A stretch of 64,000 nucleotides of DNA from Breviolum minutum Mf 1.05b.01 (GCA_000507305.1 DF239392.1:124001-188000); one strand, 5' to 3'; counted from the stretch's first letter, positions 33,472 through 44,210 are shown. Notes: a model not told the origin generated them from the letters alone. Program-made: numbers and translations.

Positions 33472-33595
33472 TGAGCCACGAAAGTTTAATAGGGATCCTT
33501 ATTTCATGGTTTATGACAATGAAATAATCCCCATATAACTGGATAGTATAATCCCCTATAGAACCCTAAACAACCAAGTTTTTTTTCATTGCTCA
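33472..33595. mobile_element. Family E MITE, copy 6
   Basis: Left TGAGCCACGAAAG, inner TTTAATAGGGATCCTTATTT and GGATAGTATAATCCCC, right TTTTTTTTCATTGCTCA. Confidence 0.85.
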
Positions 33596-33840
33596 CGTAG
33601 GAAATATTTTGTCAAACCCTTGGGGGGGCCAATTGAGAAACAAACTTGGCTTCAGGGTAGACATGCCGGGGTGCATGTCTTTTGAATACAATGTTTCCCA
33701 CCAAAAGAAGCGACTGAGTTTGGGGAGTTTGGGAAGTTACATATGATTCACCTCCATTCTGGTGGGTCAAAACACGCTCGTACTACGACAACAGCAAACG
33801 CCCATTTACAAAATAGGCCGAAACCCTACACGCACATAGT

Positions 33841-34076
33841 TTTCCAATCATCCATTTTCAGGTGCGAGCTGTTGGTGGTGCAGATATCCAGCCAACTGTC
33901 AGTTGAGGTTGGTAGTTGCTCTCCCAATATCTATCAACATATTTTTTACATCCCAGGTGGTTCAGGATGTCTGAAACCCTGTAAAAATGTATGAAAAACA
34001 CTGTAAATAGTGGGATATCTATCATATCAACTGGCGCAGAATGTCTGAACCATCAAGAGTATATTGGTTTCAGGGA
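33841..34076. mobile_element. Composite of family B end and family C
   Basis: B right-half sequence (CCATTTTCAGGTGCGAGCTG) runs into C sequence (TACATCCCAGGTGGTTCAGG, ATCATATCAACTGGCGCAG, CCATCAAGAGTA) and resumes as TTGGTTTCAGGGAGG. This is most simply a C copy, possibly with internal duplication, inserted into the right end of a B copy whose left half is lost. Confidence 0.6.
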
Positions 34077-34628
34077 GGTTTTGATGTCTTTATTATTGCC
34101 TGGTGACTACATGACCCCGTTTAACGACAATGACACGACCCCGTGTAGAACCACGTTGAATCGTTGAACCAACTGAAAACTGATATCTATCATTGCAAAC
34201 ATACTACAAACACCAACAAAAAGACCGATACTTCTGCTGCAAATACCAAAAGAAACTGATCATGCAACTACAAATACAAGACATCTTTCTTTCATCACAT
34301 ACGGATGAATAAGTGTCCATCAACAAGGTCACCAAAAACCATGGTTGATCCGTGGCGCCGGACGCCAAAGCCTCTACGACTTCAGACCCTGAACACCTCA
34401 AGCATTTTCAGAGGTGTGACAGGAGTCTTACTCAGCTAAAGGACCGCGAAATAAAAAGTTTAGACCTTATTTTTTCCTATGAAATATATGTAATCAACAG
34501 AAGTGTTTTAAAAGTTAACTATTGATTGAGTCGGGAATTTGTTCCTACTTTGATTAAAAAAAACGATTTTTGATGATTCTTGGGGTTCGATGTATCAAGA
34601 TAGGGAAACAACAAATCACCATGTTTTG
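34077..34628. other. No supported feature
   Basis: Unique sequence. Confidence 0.5.
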
Positions 34629-34800
34629 CATATCTAAGTACATATATAGATACATAAATAAAGGTATAATGGTATTTACATAATATATATATATATTGAA
34701 ATATATCATATTTACATTATATAGATTTGATATACATATCTATATATAGATTATAAATATATATTATATATATATATATACCAAGTATATTCTCATATTG
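34629..34800. repeat. AT-rich simple sequence
   Basis: Several TA microsatellite tracts in about 170 bp of nearly pure A/T. Confidence 0.8.
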
Positions 34801-34968
34801 ATGGATCCAAATTTGGAAAACTCTTCATTGCCTCATCGGAACCAGGAGTCCAACAGTCCTCATCGAAACGTAGAAATTTGCAGCCGCAGGTCCGGGCAGA
34901 GGATCTTTTTTCCGGTTGGATGGGTGAAGAAGTATTGAATTTGATGTCACAAATTCATTACTTGGCTG

Positions 34969-35066
34969 TTTCCGAAAATAGTGGTACCCCCAAATCATCC
35001 ATTTTAATAGGGTTTTCCATTATAAACAATCCATTTTGGGGTGCCCCTATTTTGGAAACACCCACT
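34969..35066. mobile_element. Family I MITE, copy 3
   Basis: TGTTTCCGAAAATAGTGGTA left and GCCCCTATTTTGGAAACA right. It is inverted relative to the copy at 29,459. Confidence 0.85.
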
Positions 35067-35834
35067 TGACTATATGAATTTATATGCATATATCTATTGA
35101 TACGAATATAGGGGGGTATACCTCTAAGTTTATATACACGTTATACAATTATACCGTTTGTACCCTAATGTAGCAATTAAGTCTATCTAACATACATGCT
35201 ATAAGGACTGCTTAGCTTTGCCAATACCAGCTCTTCAACTTGACAACTACATACAATCAACCCAACCCACCGCTTGAAGGGATCATATCCCCCATTGAAA
35301 CAATAGGACACACACTAAATTGAACCATCCTTAGTATAGTGCCCACAAATTTTCTATACTCCGGAAAACTTACAACGAGTTTACACCTGCCGGGGTTGCG
35401 CCACCACAAGGAAACAAGTCCAACATCCTCTACTTATTCAATCGCGAGCTCATGTTAGTTTTGTTGGATTTTAACCTGGCTTTGATTTATTAATAATTAT
35501 GGGCATGTCTCAAATTAGCAATACTCAAAAATCCCAAAACAGGTTGATTTTTAGATCAATTTCACTGAAAACTACCAACAATTTCAAGAACCCCAATATA
35601 ATAATTATATCCCATATATTCAACCATAATACACCATACCTAATAAATCTAATAATCAATCCATATCTCTCAAAAACATCTTTCCAATTTTCAGCTCTCC
35701 AAAATCTGGAGGTTTTTTTTTTTACAAACTCTGAGTTTCCAAGGCTTTTTTTTCAGATCACGAACTTCAGATGGTGATAAGGATTGAGCCTCACAGTTTT
35801 CATCGTTCAACGATTGACGTTTCAGGCGATGCCT
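35067..35834. other. No supported feature
   Basis: AT-rich unique DNA. Confidence 0.5.
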
Positions 35835-35856
35835 GGCTGGTCGAAACCGACCAGCC
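35835..35856. other. GC-rich perfect hairpin
   Basis: GGCTGGTCG and CGACCAGCC form a 9-bp stem with loop AAAC in otherwise AT-rich DNA. TTTCAGGC and GTCTCGAAACC nearby extend the structured region. No other copy found. Confidence 0.6.
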
Positions 35857-36342
35857 GAAATGTCTCGAAACCGTAAGGTTTCCCAAAAAATTTCGGCCGA
35901 AAATTAAATCCTTATTTCTGAGGGGGGGGTGGGGTACGTTGGGAAGGTTGGTTGACTGGGCATGGGGTTTAATTGGAATCTAACAAAAAATACTAAAAAG
36001 TCAAGCCATGAAATCCAAGGATTTGATGCAACACCGTATGCAAGGTGGGGCCCCTACCAGTCAGTTATGAATGTGGCGAAACAACTCCTACTTTTGTAGG
36101 GTGAAATAACCACCCCACTTACCCATGTATTTTCGGCTATTTACAGAGATTGTTTCACCATATTTATACCTAGCGCCCGGGGTCCCCCGGTGCGAAGAAT
36201 CAAGTTGCAGGGACTAGTTGGAATGTAGAAATGCTCCAAACTAGGCTGAATGGATTATAGATCAGGGAAAAAAACATCAAATGACGGGGCCATTCTGGAA
36301 TTGAGTATGTCTTCCCATTAGTATTACATATACATTAATAGC
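35857..36342. other. No supported feature
   Basis: Unique sequence. Confidence 0.5.
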
Positions 36343-36343
36343 A

Positions 36344-36413
<70 letters not shown>

Positions 36414-36460
36414 CTTGTTGTTCTTGTTGTTCTTGTTGTTGCTGTTGTTGCTTTTGTTGT
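36343..36460. repeat. (TTG)n microsatellite
   Basis: About 26 clean TTG units followed by TTC/TTG and GCTG/TTG interruptions. Leu, Val or Cys homopolymer frames on plus and Thr, Gln or Asn on minus come from this repeat. Confidence 0.95.
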
Positions 36461-37257
36461 CATCGTTGTTCCTGATTGCAGTACCAGCAAGTGTTTTTGA
36501 AGGAAGGTTGGTGATGCGGCTCGTATTTGAATGCTGGTCCTGCTATTCTTGCTCAAGCAACAGGTCAATACAGGGATATACCTCTGTCCCTAATGATGAA
36601 TCCAAATAGTCCGAATCATTGGCAATTGTCATGTGGATAAATTGATGTTTCAAGACTTGCCTGACTATACATTGTTCACATGCACCCTTGGAAAGTAGAT
36701 GTCTTTAGCCTCATATGTCTTTTAACTTATGTCTCGTCTTCTGATAGTAACACTCTTATTTGGATTTGTCTACTTTCACCCGCCACCCGCAATTGAAAAA
36801 ACAACCATATGGCGTGAATGTTTGTCAATCCCCATGATGATGTATGCCTGGGGGCCGTTGACATTCACCCAATGTATGGCTTCAAACGGAAAACAACAAA
36901 TCCTACTGAATGAAAGTTGGGTAATCAAGTGTTCGCAACTCCCTGTTTCTCATACAAAAAAAACAGTGCATAACCCTTTATAGTCACAGTCATAATCAAC
37001 AAATAAAAAAAGATAGAGAGTCATCTATAAAAGAAAAAACACGTAAATGCAGCGCAGTTTCATGTAACACAAAATATTCCAAAGATATAAATATATACAT
37101 ATATATATTTCTAATATTATCTCTTGTGAAATATATCTCTTAGTAAAGCTCTGAAAAAATATCTCCGGTTAAAGAAGACGCCATTTTTGAAAGCTGAGCC
37201 CTTCTGGCACTGTTGTCTTGTGCCAAGTGCTGGTTGTTCGCCTGCACCTGGACGCTG
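36461..37257. other. No supported gene; one AT tract
   Basis: AT run near 37,086-37,112. No gene recognised. Confidence 0.5.
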
Positions 37258-37348
37258 CAGATCCTAACCAGTTGATATTTGGAGGAATCTACCCATTATT
37301 TACCAAGGGTTTTGATTGGTAGGATTTCGGATTTCTGAACCATCAACA
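37258..37348. mobile_element. Decayed family C copy
   Basis: CAGATCCTAACCAGTTGATA left; ATTTCTGAACCATCAACA right. CCCATTATTTACCAAGGG sits in the middle, as in the 16,346 copy. Confidence 0.7.
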
Positions 37349-37659
37349 AAAAAAGGCTTCCAAAAAATGTGTAGGAATGATTTACATGGTACATTCAGCC
37401 TCTCAAATTTCTCCAGTTTCTGGGTGTTTTTCCTTTTCTATGTTTGGATGAAGTGTTTGCATCTTGACAACATGACCTGAGTAGCAAGTGGGGAAACACG
37501 ACCACTTGCCTCAACAGACATTGATTTCACCTATTGCCAAAAAACCACCCGGTAGCGATTCAACATTCACAACTGTCCTATCACAACAGTTATGTTGTGC
37601 GTGAAGGATTCGATTGGTTGATGACACAACGACAAGGCATATATATATATATACACTAA
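37349..37659. other. No supported feature
   Basis: Unique sequence ending in a TA tract at about 37,640. Confidence 0.5.
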
Positions 37660-37796
37660 TAGGGATCCAATCACCTTCTGAGAATGGATGGTTTCATGGA
37701 ACCGAAATACCTGACGTTTCGTTTCCGTGATGGGTTGTAGACCCACCCCTTGCTCATCCTCGAAGACGTTCGGTGAGTGATTGGATCCATAGGGAT
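37660..37796. mobile_element. Family H element, copy 3
   Basis: AATAGGGATCCAATCACCTT left and GAGTGATTGGATCCATAGGG right. The interior ACGTTTCGTTTCCGTGATGG and CCACCCCTTGCTCATCC is longer than in copy 1 and matches copy 2. Confidence 0.85.
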
Positions 37797-38018
37797 ATAC
37801 AATATACATGATATGGTGTGTTCCTCTGCATCCCCATGAAAGATGGATGTGTTGATATGGGTGAAGTTCAAAAACTCACCGAAAAAAACGACAGGGTTCG
37901 AAGGTTTCCTAAAACACCCGTCGTTAAAAAAAAATGGGTGAGGGGTTGGTTCGAACACACCCCGGAACAACAACTTCCCGGAACCATTAGATGACCCAAC
38001 AAAAACAACTGGGGTTTT

Positions 38019-38143
38019 CTTGTTGGTGGTCTCAAGTTTCAACCCCTTTGAAAAATATGCGCTATCGTCAAGATTGGGAAATCATCTTCCCCAGGTAGGT
38101 AGGGGTGAAAAAAAAGAAATATTTGAGTTGCCATTACCCAGTA
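38019..38143 (+). mobile_element. Family A element next to the retroelement
   Basis: CTTGTTGGTGGTCTCAAGTT to GAGTTGCCATTACCCAG. Slightly expanded (125 bp). It lies just downstream of the stop codon of the RT frame. Confidence 0.75.
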
Positions 38144-38270
38144 GTTTTTTTAGTCCGCCCCACAAATGTTGACCAAAACCCTCCCTGCTCCACAAAGTTC
38201 CGTCCCATGAAGTTTTCAAAGTTGATGGGTGGTTGGATGTTAACCTTCCGATTCAGTGATTTTTTGTGTT

Positions 38271-40532
38271 TTAGCTGGCTGGAATATCCCCATTTTCNTT
38301 GTGTGATGTGTCTATAATGGTTTGATCATCACCTGACAACGACGTGTTAGCTGCCCGGTCTGCCATATGATTTGCCACAATGTGCCACGCATCTTGAGAA
38401 TCGGATGCATCAGTTACATTACGATGTGCTTTTACTTTGAAACAACAATGTACATTGGGATCCCAAAGCTTAGTCAGCTGCAACACCAAGTCCAAGTTAG
38501 GAATCTTGAACACAGGATTCCCTTGTTGGATTGAGGGTATATTTTTGACAACATTCATAACATAAGATGCATCAGTGTAGATTTCTGTAGGTTTTGGTGG
38601 GTTATAGGAACACGATATTTTTGTAGCGTGCAAAATTGCCGAAAGTTCTGCACGTGCAGGTGTCTGAACCCCCCCCACTAATCCAGTAGCAACACAAGTC
38701 AAATCAGGTAACTTAACGTCAACATTTGAAATACGATTTGGAAGTCCTACCCCATGACTGTCATGTGAAGATGTGTCCCATATGATCCCCCAAGAAGCAC
38801 GTCTAGCCTCCTCGTCAGTGGGGTCTGAGCACGCACCATCAGTATAAAACCGCAGTTTTGGGACATCGTCGAGGTTGTCAGCAAAATTTTCCAACGAACG
38901 TACTTCGGGCAATGTTCTAGTATGAAAGACAAAGCGAAGAAATTCACACTCATCATGGGCTCTAGCTAACGGCAACCAAACCCATTCAGGTCTTTCTTCC
39001 GTTAAGATTCTGACTGCTTCAAGATGTTTATCACGAATACACTTTGTAGCACTACATTCCAACAAACGATGTGTATGTGTATCAGGTGCACCACAGAAAC
39101 TACATGTCCCATCTTTATCCTCAGCCCAAAAACTCTTGATGGTTCCAGATTGAACCCCCCCTGTTACATTCATGGCCAAAATGACCTGCTCTGATGATGG
39201 AAATGACTTAAACACTTTGCATGTGAGACGATGATTAATAAAATGCTCAGAAATACCTTTCCGATGCTTGACCTCGTCAAAAACGACATAACCCCATGCC
39301 TGACGAAGGATTTTTTTCAACTCTTTTGGTGAATTCAAAAACAAATGGGCCGTAAAACCCGCAGGTCCAGTTAAACTACCATCATGGTGAAGCTTCCATT
39401 TTATTTTTTCGAGATATTTTTTCAAGGCAGATGCAGGACCAAACGCAACTGATCCTCCAAAACCAACCGAAAAATTCACCATTTGTTGGGCCAACTCAGG
39501 AAAGTAAGCAAACAATCTACGAATAGAGCGAACAATCTGTATTACCACATAAAGAAGGGGATCATCCAACCCACTGACCAAGCACGAACATGCAAGGAAA
39601 GAAGACGCATGTTTATGATCACCCAATAATGCCTTTGTGGCTGCCCGTCTCAAATCCCTAAAATGTCTTTTGCCTAAGACCTGTGACCCTGCAGCATGGA
39701 GTGCTGCAGGCCACACTGACTGTTGAATGAACTTAGCTTTTGTGATCACATCTATAGGAATCCAATGTAGTTTTTCACATCTTTGAATACCAGACTGTAA
39801 TCGTTCCTTCATTTCATCCAGTGTGATTCTCTTATCATAGTGAATATGATATCCCAAATCTTTTGTGGAAGTTTTCACAACAATAGGTGTTAAACCATCG
39901 GGGAATAACAATTCAAGGTCCTGACAACTATCACGAAACTGCTTTGAAGTACCCCATGCCCACGATTTAGAATGGTCAATTTTCATTTTTAGAGATGCAA
40001 CAAAATTAAGAATTGATTTCAGAGTTTTGAACTGCTCCCTTTCACTCATAGTCATGAATGACCAATTATCTGCGTAAGCGTAAGGTTGTACCCTTGGTGT
40101 ACAAATCTTATAGTAATAAGTTGCACTCAGCAATACCATTGACAAGACCGACATGGCGTCCCCCTCTGGTACCCCACAGGTGGATGAGAGAGGTTCTCCC
40201 AAACACCCTTGTACCTGTGGGAACCTTTTCAAGTTTGAAAGGCCAACAAACCAGAAATTTGTGGGGATATCAGGCACACCAAACAGGCAAAACAATTGAC
40301 GAAGCGGACACCTAGGGATATAGTTAAAGGCTTTAACTAGGTCAAGAGTATATCCGCCAAGTTGACTACGATTTGAGATTGCCTTTTCAATTTGGAAATG
40401 CTGTTGTACCGACAAATCATAAGTTCCTCGAGCCACCAACCCTCCAGAAATTTGTGGGGGTAACAAGGTACTAAGCTGCAAAAGAACCTGATCCGCTATC
40501 AATTTCGAGGCCAGTCTGCTTAACACAGACAA
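38271..40532 (-). CDS. Reverse transcriptase / RNase H, main ORF
   Basis: About 750 codons, ending in TAA at 38,271. RT motif A is LDLVKAFN (residues 63-70), motif B GVPEGDAMSV (120-129) and motif C YADN (153-156). Asn replaces the second Asp of the usual YADD; from memory this is the normal state in dinoflagellate elements of this clade, so it need not be a lesion. A CCHC-like cluster CSFC...H...C lies at 477-493. RNase H follows with the expected acidic residues: D565 (FYTDG), E629 (ARAEL), D654 (IYTDAS), D725 (MADRAAN), plus H703. The enzyme would copy element RNA into DNA at the target site and degrade the RNA strand. The nominal start is only where the frame opens after the frameshift; coding clearly continues upstream in another frame. 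One codon near the C-terminus contains the ambiguous base at 38,297. Confidence 0.9.
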   Translation of the reverse strand: MSVLSRLASKLIADQVLLQLSTLLPPQISGGLVARGTYDLSVQQHFQIEKAISNRSQLGGYTLDLVKAFNYIPRCPLRQLFCLFGVPDIPTNFWFVGLSNLKRFPQVQGCLGEPLSSTCGVPEGDAMSVLSMVLLSATYYYKICTPRVQPYAYADNWSFMTMSEREQFKTLKSILNFVASLKMKIDHSKSWAWGTSKQFRDSCQDLELLFPDGLTPIVVKTSTKDLGYHIHYDKRITLDEMKERLQSGIQRCEKLHWIPIDVITKAKFIQQSVWPAALHAAGSQVLGKRHFRDLRRAATKALLGDHKHASSFLACSCLVSGLDDPLLYVVIQIVRSIRRLFAYFPELAQQMVNFSVGFGGSVAFGPASALKKYLEKIKWKLHHDGSLTGPAGFTAHLFLNSPKELKKILRQAWGYVVFDEVKHRKGISEHFINHRLTCKVFKSFPSSEQVILAMNVTGGVQSGTIKSFWAEDKDGTCSFCGAPDTHTHRLLECSATKCIRDKHLEAVRILTEERPEWVWLPLARAHDECEFLRFVFHTRTLPEVRSLENFADNLDDVPKLRFYTDGACSDPTDEEARRASWGIIWDTSSHDSHGVGLPNRISNVDVKLPDLTCVATGLVGGVQTPARAELSAILHATKISCSYNPPKPTEIYTDASYVMNVVKNIPSIQQGNPVFKIPNLDLVLQLTKLWDPNVHCCFKVKAHRNVTDASDSQDAWHIVANHMADRAANTSLSGDDQTIIDTSHXENGDIPAS

Positions 40533-40973
40533 TATTGTGATGGGACGCCCATCTTGAATGCCTTTTGGTGCAGCATTTTTTCAAGCATAATCACCCTAGC
40601 CTGTGCCAAATTCGCAGGCATCCCAGAAGGCCAAATCTTTTTAAAGATTTCACACAAGTCGTATATTGCCTGCTTTGGTAACACTTTCAGCTCCTCCGTT
40701 CTCCACCCACAAGCGCCGTGAGCTGTATAGCTCTTCATTCGTTAAATGGTAGAAATCCACAACTCTGGATCATCAAGTGTCACTTTAAGATCAAACTTAG
40801 GCAGTACAATATCTTCAAGTTGCTGAAAGAAATCTTCCCAAGCCCCCTGATCAAATTGCTCATGTTGATTTTCACGCAACCATATCGGTGCCCAGAAACG
40901 TTGAAATGAGGGTGTTGTAGGCATGCAGTTTTTTCCATCCAAGCACTGAAATGGGACAAATCTAGGTGCGTCA
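40520..40973 (-). pseudogene. N-terminal part of the RT, broken
   Basis: Minus frame from 40,973: the part before the stop includes GAWEDFFQQLEDIVLPKFDL and DPELWISTI. After the in-frame TAA it continues with GWRTEELKVLPKQAIYDLCE and NLAQARVIMLEK. The second part is the conserved RT 0/1 region, where a host-range element normally reads P-K-x-x-x-x-x-R-P-I just after. That continuation (PKGIQDGRPITIL) is present but in the next frame. No upstream start codon was found in frame: the frame meets a TAA at about 40,991, or begins at a candidate splice acceptor. Confidence 0.75.
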
Positions 40974-40995
40974 TCTAGGAAAAATTCAGGTTAGA
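40974..40995 (-). other. Candidate 3' splice site before the RT
   Basis: On the minus strand the sequence is TTCTAACCTGAATTTTTCCTAG directly before the open RT frame. It has a branch-point-like CTAAC, a T-rich tract and a terminal AG. If used, the RT would be spliced to an upstream exon. This is a motif match only; no donor could be paired with confidence. Confidence 0.35.
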
Positions 40996-42061
40996 ACCAT
41001 GCCAGACTGCTTCGGCCATGGCCAAACCCCCAACCAAACAGAAGGGTTTTTTTCGGAACTTTTTTGCCGGGAACTGTTCATTTATTAAACATCTTCAACC
41101 CCAATAGCTACTGCTTCCAAAAAAACGAATTCACCCTATGTTCAACCAAGCTCTTTTTTTCTTTAGCAGCAGCATCGCATATTGGAGCCTTCTCTCTCTG
41201 CTCTTTCTCTCTCTGCTCTCTCTCCTTTTGGGCCTCTTGTGCGTGGTCATCCTGAGGTGTCTGCGTATTGTAGATATGGCTTGTTTCAGGCGTGTTGCGT
41301 ACAGCTCGTACGCTACACGCCAACAGCAGCAGGGCAGCGGACAAAAAAAAACGGAAAACAACATCAGGAAATACATCTTCAATCCGGGTCCATGTTCCAG
41401 CCAGCTATGTTTGTTGATCCCGGAGTGTATGTTACTGTCAGGGAGGGTATACACCACCCAACCAACCCCATCAAATCCATCATGCATTTGGCACCTCAAC
41501 GGAATCCTCAGCAGCCTCCACACCTTTCAAACCACCGTGAGTTGACAGAAAGGTGGGACAAGAGACGGTGAAAGATTCAACTTTGTACAACCTTAGTGAT
41601 ATATTCTTTCACTGAAAAAAACACATGGAGTTGTTGAAAAGTTTTTTACATAACTATACACACAAAGGGCTGATAAAAGCTTACATTTCGCAAAAAAAAC
41701 AAGATCAAAACAATGTATTTACCTTGAATCAAACCCAAGTAATCTGATGTATCATACCAAGATATTCAATCCCTCGCAACCTCCGGGCACTCTTTACTGG
41801 CCCAACTTCTCTGGAAGTCTTTTTTTTGTTGGGGAAATTTGGCCATTTTCTTGGAGTGCTGTCAGGACTTGGAAGTTTCAAGGCATTAAGACCTATATAT
41901 ACCGACTTGGTCATTTTGCCAGATGTATGAACCATTAATAGCTATGGGTCAAGATTTGCCTAGAAGGGTTGGTTTCATGAATCCTTGCTTTCGTAAAGTT
42001 TTTTTTCAGTGATGCTTTTTTTTAAAGGTTTGGGAGAGAAGCGTCTCAAAAACTCCAACTT
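40996..42061. other. No supported gene; CT-rich tract
   Basis: CTCTCTCTGCTCTTTCTCTC at 41,185-41,230. On the minus strand at 41,108-41,344 this gives a 78-codon frame with a hydrophobic start and an E/K/Q-rich part, described under findings. A family B right end (TTACTGTCAGGGAGGGTA) lies at about 41,416-41,449. Confidence 0.4.
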
Positions 42062-42151
42062 CCCATACCATCCATGTATGGTATATATGTACCTACAATT
42101 GGTTGATGTTTATGGTAAATGCAGGTAAATTATACCATACATGAATGCCAT
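42062..42151. mobile_element. Family D element, opposite orientation
   Basis: CCCATACCATCCATGTATGG left and CCATACATGAATGCCAT right. The central TTGGTTGATG is the reverse of the CATCAACCAA seen in the 8575 copy. Confidence 0.85.
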
Positions 42152-42285
42152 CTTTTTTGTTGGACGAGTTGGAAAAAAACGTTTCTCCACCGATTGGTCT
42201 CGTCAAGGCACTGTGACGTTGTCGTTGCCATCGGCCATCTGATTCTCGCCTGTGATGAAACTCTCAAGGCCCCTAAGAAACTGAG

Positions 42286-42390
42286 ATACTCCTAAGTTTA
42301 ACAGTTAGCCACTGAAAACAGGCTGAAACTCAAAAGGATTCCAGATGGTCTTCCAACCATCCATCTTTCTGGCGGTTTTGCTGGGGGAAA
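42286..42390. mobile_element. Decayed family B copy
   Basis: ACTCCTAAGTTTAACAGTTA left, interior GATGGTCTTCCAACCATCC, right TTTGCTGGGGGA. Arms mostly lost. Confidence 0.6.
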
Positions 42391-42615
42391 CCCCCTCCAC
42401 CTAATAAGAGTGGCAACTTAAGGCTTATAGGGATCCCCTACTAAATACTTAAACCCACTTGTTGGTCACTGTGAAGGGGGTTTGCGGAACACCTTGGGTG
42501 CCACGACACATAATGTGGGTGCAAATGTTGATCAAACATAGGGTATAGTTTAGAAGTCGTGTTGATACATCCATTTGGGGGTCGATATTTGAAAGGTATA
42601 TCTACTGTGTATAAA

Positions 42616-42661
42616 TGTGTATATATATATATAATATGTATACATATATATATATATATTC
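42616..42661. repeat. AT microsatellite
   Basis: Interrupted TA repeat. Confidence 0.85.
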
Positions 42662-43180
42662 TAATCGAAACACATGATTGAATCGGTTGAAGTTTCAGTT
42701 GCAACAACTGCAACAACAAAGTGATTCATCCTTTGGTTGTAAGTTTACATGGTTGATCCAGTGCTGGTGCTGGCCGTCCCCGGTTGAATTCGTTGGAATT
42801 TGTTCATAACCAACCATAAGAACCCAAAAGCATCCCAAGACTAAGCCTTCAGTGAAATGAACATATCCCCACATATCAACTTTCAAACTCTTCCAATTGC
42901 ACTGAGAAAATTCCTGGGAGCATTGATGCCACAGGTTGGTCAACATAGAAGCCACGCTTTGGGACGACGCCGATTTCATGTGATCCTTTGTCATTTTAGA
43001 AAGAAGTAGTTTGCTGAGGGATGGTCAGAAGAAATCTTGCAGCAGTTGAGACATGCAAATCCCTGTAAATAACTTGGATTTGCATAAGATACTTAGAAAA
43101 AGCAACAAATATTCCCCAAATCCTGGTTTATTGGTGATGTACCAGGGTGGGAAGTAAAAAATCGGCTTTCTTAACAAAAG
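42662..43180. other. No supported feature
   Basis: Unique sequence. Confidence 0.5.
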
Positions 43181-43236
43181 ATAAGGGAGATACTTATCAT
43201 ATCAACTGTTGCCTGATTTCTTCCATCAACAGTATC
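43181..43236. mobile_element. Family C fragment (right end)
   Basis: ATCATATCAACTGTTGCCTG then ATTTCTTCCATCAACAGTA. The left half is missing. Confidence 0.75.
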
Positions 43237-43655
43237 ACTTCTTGTGAATGGTTCTGAACCAGAGATATGCGTTCCATAGACACTTGGAGATCCGTTCGGA
43301 AGTAAAATATGTCAACCAAATCAGGCCATAAAGAGGTGAACAAAACACTATCATAATAATAATAACTTAGAATTCAAATGTGTTTTCGCTTTGTTTGATT
43401 TTGATACTAATTTCCATATGTCTTGCGTGAATTTGACATAGATTTTCATTCTGCAAAGATCTTGGCATATTCATATGCCAGTACCAGGGAATACCATTTT
43501 GTGGAATGGTAAGGTGGCTGGAATACCGATCGGACCCCTTTGCCGTTGCCTCAAGATGGCACCATAAGGACAACTCAGCACTGTCTCCAATGGAATAGGC
43601 GGATACCTCACACAAGGTGGGCCCCCTACTAGAAATAAATGGAGTTAGATGAGTT
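43237..43655. other. No supported feature
   Basis: Unique sequence. Confidence 0.5.
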
Positions 43656-43762
43656 AGCCTCCAGGAAATTATATAACGTATCCCACCTGGGGAAAAGGAA
43701 AATCATCTTCAAAATCGACTTTTCAGGGGATATATGGGGATATGTTAGTTCCCAGGAGGGGA
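43656..43762. mobile_element. Family B MITE, TATCCC type, decayed left arm
   Basis: GCCTCCAGGAAATTATATAA left; GGGATATGTTAGTTCCCAGG right. Same subfamily as 9842 and 61,865. Confidence 0.75.
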
Positions 43763-43774
43763 TACTGTATATAA

Positions 43775-43865
43775 CCCCCATAAATGGTCGAAAATAAATG
43801 GTCGTACCTGGGGTTGGTGATTTCACCCCCATAAGGTGGAGTTCTGTCACTCCCTTTATAACGGA
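43775..43865. repeat. Family J-like fragment
   Basis: GATTTCACCCCCATAAGGTG then GAGTTCTGTCACTCCCTTTATAAC. It resembles the reverse of the palindrome at 57,424. Weak match. Confidence 0.4.
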
Positions 43866-44005
43866 TCGTAGGGGGCCAACCTTGCAGGGTTTTCCCACGG
43901 CGTCATCCTGCAACTTTCCAAGATGTGGTGATCATAACCTAGGGAAAATCGCTTCCTTCCAAGGAACAGCTAGTTATGCTAGTTAATCTTATCTACCATC
44001 CTTGA

Positions 44006-44155
44006 AACATAGCCATAACCATAATAACCACATAGCCCCTGAAAGTGGGGTCGGCCTTCCCAAAAAGGAAATTTGAAATAATATATAATCTTCCAACCCT
44101 TACCATCGAATTTTGAATTTTCACGGGAAAATTAGCTGTCAGTTGCAGGCTGGAC
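44006..44155. mobile_element. Decayed family B copy
   Basis: ACCACATAGCCCCTGAAAG left, AAAAGGAAATTTG and ATCTTCCAACC inside, TTTTCACGGGAAAATTAGCT right. Confidence 0.6.
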
Positions 44156-44210
44156 ACGATTACAAATCTAACTGGTGAAGCCCATGGGGCTCTGCTTGTT
44201 TTTGTTGTCT

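Larger units (their letters stand above)
38271..40973 (-). mobile_element. LINE-like retroelement, decayed (RT plus RNase H)
   Basis: A single minus-strand coding stretch runs 40,973 to 38,271. It has an N-terminal region, a reverse transcriptase, a connection region with a CCHC-like finger, and an RNase H. Two lesions break it. The first is a TAA at 40,742-40,744, in frame between a segment ending ELWISTI and one starting RMKSYTAHGACGW. The second is a single-base change in the T6 run at 40,576-40,581 (a lost A on the coding strand) that shifts the frame between the RT N-terminal part and the main ORF. No target duplication, poly-A tail or 5' UTR is visible, so true element ends are unknown. 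Family identity comes from motif order; the dinoflagellate assignment comes from general resemblance of the YADNW and GVPEGD motifs. Confidence 0.9.

Noticed and set aside
36335-36609. Poly-Leu and poly-Thr frames over the TTG repeat
   Set aside because: Simple repeat artefact; no conserved flanking protein sequence.
38271-40532. Retrovirus or LTR retrotransposon origin for the RT
   Set aside because: No LTRs, protease or integrase; the RT motifs and the RNase H placement fit a non-LTR element.
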